A DNA stretch of 44,783 bases from Alphaproteobacteria bacterium (GTDB lineage Bacteria > Pseudomonadota > Alphaproteobacteria > Rhodobacterales > Rhodobacteraceae), in contig JARFTV010000004.1 in assembly GCA_029289325.1 (NCBI GenBank), forward strand, positions 81,135 through 125,917, read 5' to 3'. Below are positions 19,800-27,646 of the stretch, piece by piece; positions within the stretch are counted from its first letter, which is position 1; every line of letters begins with the position of its first letter. A program made the position numbers and the translations under genes. The notes beneath the pieces are model-generated. The model saw only the letters and a list, made by a program, of their open reading frames with translations. It did not search any database and was not told the origin of the DNA.

Positions 19800-20615
19800 A
19801 TGGGCTTGTTCGACTGGCTGCTGCGCCGCAAGCCAAGGGCTCGTCGGCTGGCAATCAGCCGTGGCGGCGATGCCACCGAGGAAATCCGTGCAACGAAAGC
19901 CGCGATCAATGCGGTGTCCGTCGGTGAAGGCCCGGCGGCAGGGCGATTCCCGAAGCTGGCCGATGCGCGGTCCGAGGTGCTGACCCGCACCGCCACCAGC
20001 GCGACGGTCGCCAAGGACGGGCCCGCCCCTGCCGTGAACATCTGGGACATGGAGGGTGAGCCGCCCGCGGCCGAGCCTTCTCCACCACGCGCGGCGGGGC
20101 GGCGCTCCTCGCGCAGCAAGACGCGTGTGCTGGGGTTCGAACCGCAGCCGCCAGCCGTGGCTCCGCTGCTGGACGAAGGGCGGATGGAGCCTGCGGCCGG
20201 GATGGGCGAGGCGCAGCCCAAGGCGAAAATGGTGACGCGGCCCACCGGCTGGCTTGTGGTGACGGAGGGTCCTGGTCGCGGGGCGGCGTTTGCCTTGATG
20301 CAGGGCATCAGCCAGATCGGGCGCGGGGTGGATCAGACGGTGGCGCTGGATTTCGGGGACATGGCGATCTCGCGGCAGAACCATGCGGCGGTGGCCTATG
20401 ACCCGGCGACGCATCGCTTCCACATCGGCCATGGCGGCAAGTCGAACCTGGTGCGGCTGAACGGCAAGCCCCTGCTGACGACCGAGGCGCTGGCCGATGG
20501 CGACGAGATCCAGATCGGCGAGACCACGCTGATGCTGAAAGTGCTCTGCACGCCGGACTTCAACTGGGCGGCCAGCGAGGCCGGAGGAGACGGGCATGAT
20601 GTGGCGATCGCGTGA
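19800..20615 (+). CDS. FHA-domain protein (phosphothreonine reader), first gene of the GTPase cluster
   Basis: The product has 271 residues. A basic, amphipathic N-terminus (MGLFDWLLRRKPRARRLAIS) could touch membrane or nucleic acid. Residues about 25-145 are low-complexity and Pro/Ala-rich. A C-terminal FHA domain (about 149-250) has G174-R175 in SQIGRGVD, the S191-R192 element in MAISRQNHAAV, and N216/N221-G222 in SNLVRLNGK. The serine-arginine to histidine spacing is one residue longer than the usual SRxH, a possible specificity change. FHA domains bind phosphothreonine peptides, so the partner is likely phosphorylated by a Ser/Thr kinase. It overlaps the PP2C gene by 20 bases. Confidence 0.9.
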   Translation: MGLFDWLLRRKPRARRLAISRGGDATEEIRATKAAINAVSVGEGPAAGRFPKLADARSEVLTRTATSATVAKDGPAPAVNIWDMEGEPPAAEPSPPRAAGRRSSRSKTRVLGFEPQPPAVAPLLDEGRMEPAAGMGEAQPKAKMVTRPTGWLVVTEGPGRGAAFALMQGISQIGRGVDQTVALDFGDMAISRQNHAAVAYDPATHRFHIGHGGKSNLVRLNGKPLLTTEALADGDEIQIGETTLMLKVLCTPDFNWAASEAGGDGHDVAIA

Positions 20616-21681
20616 GCCGCGCTATGACGTCGCCTCGGGCATCAGCCAGGGCGCGCGGGATTATCAGGAGGACGCGATCACCAGCGACTTCCCGGTCGGT
20701 GCCGAGGCCGGCTTTGTCGTGCTGGCCGACGGGATGGGCGGCCATGCGGCGGGGGATGTGGCCTCGAAGATAGTGCTGACCGAGGTCTACAGCGAGCTGA
20801 AGTTCCACTTCGCCGATGTCGAGGCCTTCGAAACCCGCGCGCCCGAGATCCTGCGCGGCGTGGCCGACCTTGCCAACGAGACCCTGCGCCAGCACACCCG
20901 CAGCCATCCCGAGACGCAGGGCATGGGCGCGACGCTGGTGGTGCCGGCGCTGGTCGAGAACCGGCTGTGGTGGATCTCGGTCGGCGATTCGCCCCTGTAT
21001 CTGTTCCGCTCCGGCAAGCTCAGCCAGTTGAACGAGGACCATTCGATGGCGCCGCAGATCGACTTCATGGTGAAGTCGGGCCTGATGGACCCCGAGGTCG
21101 GCGCCAATCACCCGGACCGCAACTGCCTGATCTCGGTGCTGATGGGGACGCGGATCCCGAAGATCGACTGCCCGGCGAAACCGGTGGAGCTGAAGGCGGG
21201 GGATATCGTGATCTGCTCGTCTGACGGGCTGCAGTTCCTGACCGACGCGCAGATCGAGCGGGTGGTGCACAAATACCGCAAGAGCCGCTCGACCGAGATC
21301 GCCGAACGCCTGCTGGAGGAGCTGAACCGCCTGGCCGACCCGGATCAGGACAACATCAGCTTCACCATCATCAAGGTGAACGACGCGAGCACACGGCCCA
21401 AGGAAAACCGCCCGCCCCGCCCCTCGATGGCCGTCGCCAGGCCCAAGCGCCTGACAACCGTCGCAACAGAGCCCATGCTCCTGCCGTTGAAGACGCCGCC
21501 GGAGCCGGCGGCTCCGGCGCAGCCATCGGGGCCCAGGGACGGCAAGGCGCGGGCCGAGCAGGCACGCGGTCAACCGCGGCGGACAATCATCTTCGATCCG
21601 CAGCAAGACGATGGTAAGAAAGATGTGGAAGATCTGTCGCCGGTGCGCTTGCGGCCGAAGCGGGTGATTGTCATAAAGTAA
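20596..21681 (+). CDS. PP2C-family protein serine/threonine phosphatase
   Basis: The product has 361 residues from ATG 20596, after GGAGGAG. PP2C metal-site motifs are intact: E25-D26 (RDYQEDA), DGMGGH (45-50), GMGATLV (109-115), SVGDSPLYLFR (128-138; D131), SSDGL (208-212) and QDNISF (251-256; D252). It should be an active Mn/Mg-dependent phospho-Ser/Thr phosphatase. Residues about 265-361 form a basic Pro-rich tail (ending RLRPKRVIVIK) with no known domain, unusual for a compact bacterial PP2C. The reading frame overlaps the FHA gene and is followed four bases later by the first GTPase. No kinase is in the cluster; the nearest is at 1318-2346. Confidence 0.93.
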   Translation: MMWRSREPRYDVASGISQGARDYQEDAITSDFPVGAEAGFVVLADGMGGHAAGDVASKIVLTEVYSELKFHFADVEAFETRAPEILRGVADLANETLRQHTRSHPETQGMGATLVVPALVENRLWWISVGDSPLYLFRSGKLSQLNEDHSMAPQIDFMVKSGLMDPEVGANHPDRNCLISVLMGTRIPKIDCPAKPVELKAGDIVICSSDGLQFLTDAQIERVVHKYRKSRSTEIAERLLEELNRLADPDQDNISFTIIKVNDASTRPKENRPPRPSMAVARPKRLTTVATEPMLLPLKTPPEPAAPAQPSGPRDGKARAEQARGQPRRTIIFDPQQDDGKKDVEDLSPVRLRPKRVIVIK

Positions 21682-21684
21682 ACC

Positions 21685-24057
21685 ATGGCGGAAGCAGACG
21701 GGGAATTGACGGTCGCTCAGCGACTTGGTCGACTTTTGGACCGGGGCCTGCTTCCCGCAGGTGGCCCTGCGGAAGCGGCTGAGCGGCTGATCGAACGGCT
21801 GGAGCGTCCGGCCCGGGTGGCGCTGCTTGGCCTGCCCGGCTCGGGCAAATCGGCGATCCTGAACCTGCTGGTCGGGACGATCGTGGTGCCGGAGCATCTG
21901 CGCCTGCCTACCGTCGTGGTCCAGCACGGAAGCGAGGCACGGATGATCTGCACGCTCGCCGACGGACGGACCGAGGTGATTCCCGGCACCGACCTGTCCG
22001 AGGTGCTGCGCCTGGCCCCCGCCCTGGTCACGGTGGAAATGGACCTGCCCGCGCTGAAGGTGATCACGCTGCTGGAAGTCTCCGCCGGCCCGATGGAGGC
22101 CGAGCAGCGTCGCGCCACGGCCTGGGCGCAGAAGCGGGCGGATATCGTCATCTGGTGCACCACCTCATACCTGCCGAAGGAGCAACTGGTCTGGGAGGAC
22201 ATGCCCGATGTCGTCAAGGACAACGGCTTCCTGTTCCTGACCAAGATCGACCTGCTGGGCGGGCGCGAGGCCGCGCAGGGGATGCTGGAGCGGGTTGAAC
22301 AGCGTGCCGGAGAGGAGTTTCGGCAGGTTCTGGCGATCTCGGCCAAGCAGGCGCGGGCGGCCATGCATGCGCCCGGCGGGCTGGACCGCGAGATGTTCCG
22401 TGACAGCGGGGCCAGCGCCGTGATCACGGGGATCAAGACCCGGGTGCAGATGGCGCGCCGGGCCGACATGGACATGGCAGAGCTGTTGCTGGCCAGGCAT
22501 GTCGAGGCCAGCGAAATGGTCGCGCGGCGCTTTGCCGAGACCGGCGATCAGAAGGCTCCGGAATGGGTACCGCCGCCGGAGGAACCGGCGGTCGTCCCGG
22601 AGCCCGTGGCAGCGCCCGAGCCCGTCGTGGCCGTCCCGCCGCCCGAGCTGGTCGTGGCCCCCCCGGAACCGGAACCGGAACTCGAGGCGGAGCCAGAACC
22701 CCAGGCGACGGTTGCGCCAGAACCGGAGCCCGAACCCGAACCAGAGCCTGTGGTGGCCGCGCAGGAGCCTGTTCCCGCGCCCGAACCAGAGCCTGAAGCC
22801 GAAGCCGCTCCGGCCGAGCCTGAATCGGTGACCGGCCGCAAGCGTTTTGCCGACCGGATCCGCCAGCTTCCGACCGAGGGTTCTGCGCCGCAGGTGCCGC
22901 TGCGGACGACGTGGAAATCCAAGGCGGAACTCGCAGCCGCTGCCGCCGCCCCACCGCCGGAGCCGGAGCCTGAGCCAGCGGTCGCCCCTGAGCCCGAGCC
23001 AGCAGCGCCGGAAACGGCCGCCCCGACGCCCGAACCCGTGGCCCAGGAGCCCGCTCTCCCCGAGCCGGACCCCGTGGCGCAGGAGCCGGAGATCGCGGGG
23101 GAGCCAGTTGCCCCGGAAGAACCCGAATCTGACGAGGCGCGGATTGCGCGGATGATCGCAGCCGCGGCGGCGCAGGCGCAGCGCGCTCCGCGCGAGCGTC
23201 GGCCGCGCGACGATATCCGGCCCGCGGCGCCTGCCGCCGTGGAACCCACCCCGGAAGCGGAGGAGCCGCGCACAAGACTGTTCGGCGCGCGGCGCGGTGC
23301 GGGGACCGAGCCGGGGTCGCCCCTGCCCGACCTGTCGTCGCTCCGGGCGCGACCGGAGGAGATGTCCCCGTCGGAGGAGGAGGACCGGGACGAGCCGCCG
23401 GAGGACGACGTGGCGGAGACGCCGCAGCCGGACCCCGAACCCCAGCCGGTGGCCCGGCTGCGCACGGTCGAGCGGCTGCCGCGCGAACGGGTGCCAAGCC
23501 CGCCGATCACCAATGCTCCGGTTGTTGCCCCCCGGGAACGCCCGGCCGCACCGCCGCCGCAACCCCGCATTCCACGGGAGCGGGCTCCGACACCGCCGAT
23601 CACCAACGTGCCAATGCCGGGCGCTACACTTCGTGAGGTCCCGCCCGCGGAACCGGTCGTCCGGCGCGAAAGGCCCCGGATCGCCGCCCGACCAGTGGTC
23701 GCACCGGCCTCGACCCCGGCGGCTCCTGTCGCGGTTCCGCAGGCGGAACAGGCGATTCTGGACGAAGCGATCAGCCTGATTATCACGCGCGCGACCGAAC
23801 TTGCGGCGGAGGTGAACCCGGAGGAAAAGGCCCCCGTGGACCTGATCCTGGAGCATGGCAAGGACACGATCGACCAGCTGATCGCGATCCTGTCGCGCGC
23901 CGCTTCGCCCCAATTGAGGCGAATCAAGGGCGATCTGGGCGAGGTTCAGGACCTCATCATGCTGATGCAGCTTGAAAAAGGGCACGCGCCAGCCGACGAC
24001 GCGCTGACCATGATCTTGCAACTTAGGCGTGAATTGGAAACATTACGCGCGGCTTGA
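21685..24057 (+). CDS. P-loop GTPase with long Pro/Glu-rich linker and C-terminal helical domain
   Basis: The product has 790 residues. The GTPase domain (about 40-260) has Walker A GLPGSGKS (49-56), NKxD-type TKID (186-189) and a SAK element (219-221). The DxxG switch II motif is degenerate, reading LLEVSAGP (129-136). Residues about 290-685 are an extreme acidic, Pro-rich linker with EPEPEPEP tracts and a duplicated motif RERVPSPPITN (600-610) / RERAPTPPITN (631-641). Residues about 687-790 are helical (DEAISLIITRATELAAEVN onward). I do not recognise a named family for the whole. It may be an assembly scaffold carrying phosphosites for the neighbouring FHA protein. The start has little Shine-Dalgarno, so coupling to the PP2C gene is likely. 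Confidence 0.8.
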   Translation: MAEADGELTVAQRLGRLLDRGLLPAGGPAEAAERLIERLERPARVALLGLPGSGKSAILNLLVGTIVVPEHLRLPTVVVQHGSEARMICTLADGRTEVIPGTDLSEVLRLAPALVTVEMDLPALKVITLLEVSAGPMEAEQRRATAWAQKRADIVIWCTTSYLPKEQLVWEDMPDVVKDNGFLFLTKIDLLGGREAAQGMLERVEQRAGEEFRQVLAISAKQARAAMHAPGGLDREMFRDSGASAVITGIKTRVQMARRADMDMAELLLARHVEASEMVARRFAETGDQKAPEWVPPPEEPAVVPEPVAAPEPVVAVPPPELVVAPPEPEPELEAEPEPQATVAPEPEPEPEPEPVVAAQEPVPAPEPEPEAEAAPAEPESVTGRKRFADRIRQLPTEGSAPQVPLRTTWKSKAELAAAAAAPPPEPEPEPAVAPEPEPAAPETAAPTPEPVAQEPALPEPDPVAQEPEIAGEPVAPEEPESDEARIARMIAAAAAQAQRAPRERRPRDDIRPAAPAAVEPTPEAEEPRTRLFGARRGAGTEPGSPLPDLSSLRARPEEMSPSEEEDRDEPPEDDVAETPQPDPEPQPVARLRTVERLPRERVPSPPITNAPVVAPRERPAAPPPQPRIPRERAPTPPITNVPMPGATLREVPPAEPVVRRERPRIAARPVVAPASTPAAPVAVPQAEQAILDEAISLIITRATELAAEVNPEEKAPVDLILEHGKDTIDQLIAILSRAASPQLRRIKGDLGEVQDLIMLMQLEKGHAPADDALTMILQLRRELETLRAA

Positions 24058-24191
24058 CCATATTATTGACCGAAGAATCGTCTAAAACGTGCCCAAATGG
24101 GACCACTTTCCAAACTTATGACACGATTGCGGGGACTTGCGCCTTCGTGTGTGCGATAGAAGTGGTTTCAGGCGGTAGCTGAGGGGTGATC
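24058..24191 (+). promoter_or_regulatory. 134-base AT-richer gap inside the GTPase cluster
   Basis: This is the only sizeable gap within the seven-gene run. Its first half (24058-24120) is AT-rich, including TTGACC at 24066-24071. A second promoter for the dynamin-like genes is possible, but no convincing -10 box at proper spacing was found, and no terminator hairpin is evident. GAGGGG at 24181-24186 is the ribosome site for the next gene. Confidence 0.3.
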
Positions 24192-26267
24192 ATGGGACTG
24201 GGCGCAGTTGTGCAGGATGATGATCCGGTTGCCGAGCCCGGCGTTCCGGAGGTGGCGGCACAGCCCGAAGTCGCGCTGACGCGCAGTTTTCCGGGCCTTG
24301 GCCGCATTGCCGAATCGATCAAGCAGTTCGAGGACGTGCTCCGCGATTTCGTCACAATGTCCGACCCGGACACATCGAAGAAGGTGACGCGGATCCTGCA
24401 GCAGGTGCGAGAGGTCGAACCCTCGGTCACCGTGATCGGCCAGATCAAGGCGGGCAAGACCAGTCTGATCAACGCGATGATTGGCGCGCCCGGTCTGTTG
24501 CCGACGGACGTGAACCCCTGGACCTCGGTCGTCACCTCGCTGCACATCAACACGCCGACGCCCGAGCTGAACGTACGGGCGAAGTTCAAGTTCTTCGATC
24601 ATGCGGAATGGGACAAGCTGGTGTCGAACGGCGGCCGGATCGGCCAGCTGGCGGCGCGGGCGGGCGCGGATGACGAGCTTGAGAAGCTTCGCCTGCAGGT
24701 CGTGGCCATGCGCGAGAAGGCGCAGGCGCGGCTGGGGCGGAAGTTCGAGCTGCTTCTCGGCACCGAGCACCGCTATGGCACGGTCGATGACGCGCTGCTG
24801 CGCCGCTATGTCTGCGTCGGCGACGAGGAAGCGGCGGGTGCGGATCAGGGCCGGTTCACCGACATCACCAAATCGGCCGACCTTTATATCGAGCGCGACG
24901 ACATCCCGGTCATGCTGTGCGTCCGCGACACGCCCGGCGTGAACGACACGTTCATGATGCGCGAGCAGATCACGATCAACGCGGTCCGCGACAGCCGGTC
25001 CTGTATCGTGGTCCTCTCGGCGCACCAGGCGCTGACGACGATGGACATGGCGCTGATCCGCCTGATCGCCCATCGCCAGAGCCGCGAGATCATCATCTTC
25101 GTCAACCGGATCGACGAGTTGCCCGACCCGGCGAACCAGGTGCCCGAGATCCACCGTTCGATCCTGGAAACGCTGGAAAAGAACAACGCGCCGCAGGATA
25201 TCGACATCATCTACGGCTCGGCCCATTGGGCGAATGCGGTCCTGGAAGGCAAGATCGACGAGATGACCGACGACTCGACCGAGTCGGCGATCAACTGGAC
25301 CCGCGCCGCCTTTGCCGACAAGATGGCGGAATGGTCGGCGGAACAGCTGGTCTGGCATGCCTCGGGCGTTCCGGCGCTTCTCGATGCGCTGGGACAGCGC
25401 ATGTACGAAGGTCCGGTGCACGAGGCGCTGCAAAAGTCGGCGCGGCAGGCCCTGAACCTCGCGCAATCGCTGGACGTGGTGGATCAGGTCCGGATTCTGG
25501 AATCGGACGGGCAGCTCAACCGGACGATGACGCCGGAGCAGCTGGATGCCGAACTGCGCCGGATCGAAACCGCCGCGGTCGAGAAGCTGACCGCGCTGAC
25601 CGACGTCGCTTGCCGCGATTTCACCAACCGCATCGACCAGAGCTACGAACGCTTCCTTGAACGCGCAACGAACAGCCTGATCGAGCATCTGCAAGCCAAT
25701 GGCGAGGACGCGACCTGGCATTACAGCCCGCTGGGACTGCGGATGCTGCTCAGCTCCAGCTACCAGGTGGTACTGAAGAAGATGCACGGCATCGCGGCCG
25801 AGGTGAACAACGAGACCGCAGTCAAGATCGCTGAACTTTACGGCAAGACCTTCTCGATCACGGTTGAGGGTTTCAGGATCGAGACCCCTGTCGTCAGCTA
25901 CATCCCCCCGCCGATCAACCTGGGCCAGACCATCGCGCTGGATCTGCAGGTCAGCTGGTGGAAGGGCTGGTGGCAGCGCCGCCGCGGCTACAAGGCCTTT
26001 GCGCAGGATTTCTACAAGCTGATCCGCGCCGAGACCGACCCGATCATCAATGACCTCAAGACGATCCAGATCGGGCTTTTCCGTGAGCGGACCCAGAACA
26101 CGCTGCACGACTTCCTGCAGGAACAACGGGAACTTCTGATGAGCGCGCTGGCCAGCTCGGAAATCTCGATGGACGAGATGAAAGAGCTGTTCGGGGTGAA
26201 CGCCTGGGAAGACCGGCAGGAATGCATCGCCTCGATCCTGGATGAACTTGGCGTCTACGCCGACTGA
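24192..26267 (+). CDS. Dynamin-like large GTPase
   Basis: The product has 691 residues from ATG 24192 (GAGGGG five bases upstream; an in-frame GTG at 24186 is a weaker choice). The GTPase domain has G1 GQIKAGKTS (83-91), a G2 threonine in NPWTSVVTS, G3 DTPG (246-249) and G4 NRID (305-308). The rest (about 400-691) is predicted helical, as in bacterial dynamins, with a Trp-rich basic patch WWKGWWQRRRGY (589-600) that could insert into membrane. An Asp/Glu-rich head (residues 8-27) precedes it. The substrate membrane or process is unknown. Spacing of 27 bases to the next GTPase gene suggests the two act as a pair. Confidence 0.88.
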   Translation: MGLGAVVQDDDPVAEPGVPEVAAQPEVALTRSFPGLGRIAESIKQFEDVLRDFVTMSDPDTSKKVTRILQQVREVEPSVTVIGQIKAGKTSLINAMIGAPGLLPTDVNPWTSVVTSLHINTPTPELNVRAKFKFFDHAEWDKLVSNGGRIGQLAARAGADDELEKLRLQVVAMREKAQARLGRKFELLLGTEHRYGTVDDALLRRYVCVGDEEAAGADQGRFTDITKSADLYIERDDIPVMLCVRDTPGVNDTFMMREQITINAVRDSRSCIVVLSAHQALTTMDMALIRLIAHRQSREIIIFVNRIDELPDPANQVPEIHRSILETLEKNNAPQDIDIIYGSAHWANAVLEGKIDEMTDDSTESAINWTRAAFADKMAEWSAEQLVWHASGVPALLDALGQRMYEGPVHEALQKSARQALNLAQSLDVVDQVRILESDGQLNRTMTPEQLDAELRRIETAAVEKLTALTDVACRDFTNRIDQSYERFLERATNSLIEHLQANGEDATWHYSPLGLRMLLSSSYQVVLKKMHGIAAEVNNETAVKIAELYGKTFSITVEGFRIETPVVSYIPPPINLGQTIALDLQVSWWKGWWQRRRGYKAFAQDFYKLIRAETDPIINDLKTIQIGLFRERTQNTLHDFLQEQRELLMSALASSEISMDEMKELFGVNAWEDRQECIASILDELGVYAD

Positions 26268-26294
26268 GCAGCGGCACGAAAAGGACTGTAGCGA

Positions 26295-27233
26295 ATGCCC
26301 CTCACCCGCAAACCCCGTATCGCCATCATGGGCGAGTTCAGCTCGGGCAAGAGCACGTTGTGCAACGTGCTGATGGGCGCGCGGCCGCTGCTGGAGAAGG
26401 TGACGGCAACCCAGTTGCCGCCGGTCTGGCTGTCCTATGGCCCGGATGATGCCTATACGATGGGCCTGGACGGACAGGCCTATGACCTTGACCTTCGCGA
26501 TCTGGACCAGGTGAGCCTGGAGACGACCGAGCATGTCCGAATCTTCATGAAGAGCGACGTGCTGCGTTACACCGACCTGATCGACATGCCGGGGATCTCG
26601 GACCCGTCCATGTCGCCGGAAGTATGGGAGCGGATGGCGCATCTCGCGGACGGCGTCTTGTGGTGCACCCATGCGACGCAGGCGTGGCGGCAGTCGGAAA
26701 GCGGGGTCTGGAACAGCTTCCCGGCCGAAATGCGGCAGAACAGCCTGCTGCTGGTGACGCGTTTCGACAAGATCATCAATGAAGGCGACAAGGCAAAGGT
26801 GCTGAAGCGGGTCCGGCAGGAGACCGAGGGGCTGTTCTCGGACGTGTTCCCGATGTCGCTGGTCCAGGCCATGACGGCAGGCGACGATGAGGGGAAATGG
26901 CTGCAAAGCGGCGCGCATGGGTTTACCAATGCGCTGTTTGACCTGATCCACCGCATCATTGACGAGGGCTATCCCGAACCCGGCCAGGAAGGGATGCCGA
27001 TGATCCGGCCGGACGAGGCCGATACGGCCGAGGTCGGGCAAAGCCTGATCGCCCGCGCGTTCGAGCGGAAGATGGCGGTGCGGAACACTCCGGTCGTGCG
27101 CGTGGCACCGCGCCGGGTGGCCAATACGGGCGAACGGCTGCTGCGGACCGAACGGCCGACGGCAGATACCGGGCCAACCGTCGTCTCCTTCTCGGACATG
27201 TTCGCGGCGGCGGCGCCGTCGAAGAGGTCGTGA
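26295..27233 (+). CDS. Dynamin-family small GTPase
   Basis: The product has 312 residues. Canonical motifs are G1 GEFSSGKST (13-21), a TATQLP switch I stretch, G3 DMPG (97-100) and G4 TRFDK (155-159). The N-terminal PRIAIMGEFSSGKSTL and NVLMG is typical of dynamin-superfamily GTPases. It lacks the long helical stalk of the upstream protein, ending instead in a Pro/Arg/Thr-rich tail (about 245-312). It might be a regulator or heteromeric partner for the large dynamin. AAGGA lies before the ATG, and the roadblock-like gene starts seven bases after its stop. Confidence 0.87.
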   Translation: MPLTRKPRIAIMGEFSSGKSTLCNVLMGARPLLEKVTATQLPPVWLSYGPDDAYTMGLDGQAYDLDLRDLDQVSLETTEHVRIFMKSDVLRYTDLIDMPGISDPSMSPEVWERMAHLADGVLWCTHATQAWRQSESGVWNSFPAEMRQNSLLLVTRFDKIINEGDKAKVLKRVRQETEGLFSDVFPMSLVQAMTAGDDEGKWLQSGAHGFTNALFDLIHRIIDEGYPEPGQEGMPMIRPDEADTAEVGQSLIARAFERKMAVRNTPVVRVAPRRVANTGERLLRTERPTADTGPTVVSFSDMFAAAAPSKRS

Positions 27234-27240
27234 GGGGGTC

Positions 27241-27612
27241 TTGACCGTCAGCGAACATCTTGGCGCCGTGGTGAAGGCCTATCCGCAGGCGCGGGTGGTG
27301 GCGTTCGCCGATTTGTCCTCGCGCATGGTGCTGGCGAGCCAGGCCAACCAGGCGGTGACGCAGGAGAATCTGGACGCGCTGTGCGAACAGGCGCGGACTA
27401 GCTTTGACGACCCGCTGTTCGCGCTTTCGGTGGAAGCCTTCGGTGAGCCGCATGCCGCGATGGTGCTGGCGCTGGACGGGGTGCAGGTCTTCCTGCGGTC
27501 GGAAAGCGAACCGGCCGATGCGCTGCTGTGCATCTGCGATCACAGCATTGACCTTGCCGGATTTGTTGCGAGAATCCGCCAAACGCTAGAAAAGATCTCG
27601 GCCGGCACATGA
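27241..27612 (+). CDS. Small protein with Roadblock/LC7-like predicted fold
   Basis: The product has 123 residues from a TTG codon at 27241, preceded by GAGGGGG. I do not recognise a named family by residue signature. The secondary-structure order I infer (helix SEHLGAVVKAYP; strands RVVAFADL and RMVLAS; helix TQENLDALCEQARTSF; strands AAMVLALDGVQVFL and ALLCIC; helix LAGFVARIRQTLEKI) matches the Roadblock/LC7 (MglB) fold, whose members regulate small GTPases. Its place right after two GTPases supports this. Confidence is good for a real gene and moderate for the fold. Confidence 0.65.
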   Translation: MTVSEHLGAVVKAYPQARVVAFADLSSRMVLASQANQAVTQENLDALCEQARTSFDDPLFALSVEAFGEPHAAMVLALDGVQVFLRSESEPADALLCICDHSIDLAGFVARIRQTLEKISAGT

Positions 27613-27646
27613 CGGCGTCGGGACCTGGCCTGAACCGGACCGTATC

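Noticed and set aside
22690-22800. CRISPR-like or tandem DNA repeat in the EPEP region
   Set aside because: The repetition follows the Glu-Pro codons with varying third bases; it is a coding low-complexity tract, not a DNA repeat array.
22165-24021. Long minus-strand frames opposite the Pro/Glu linker of the GTPase
   Set aside because: They are the reverse of EPEP-type repeats (reading Gly/Ser/Arg-rich); no start signal or domain.
24168-27041. Long minus-strand open frame (over 950 codons) opposite the dynamin-like genes
   Set aside because: It is antisense to genes with intact GTPase motifs, and its composition (Arg/His/Asp-rich) is that of a shadow frame.
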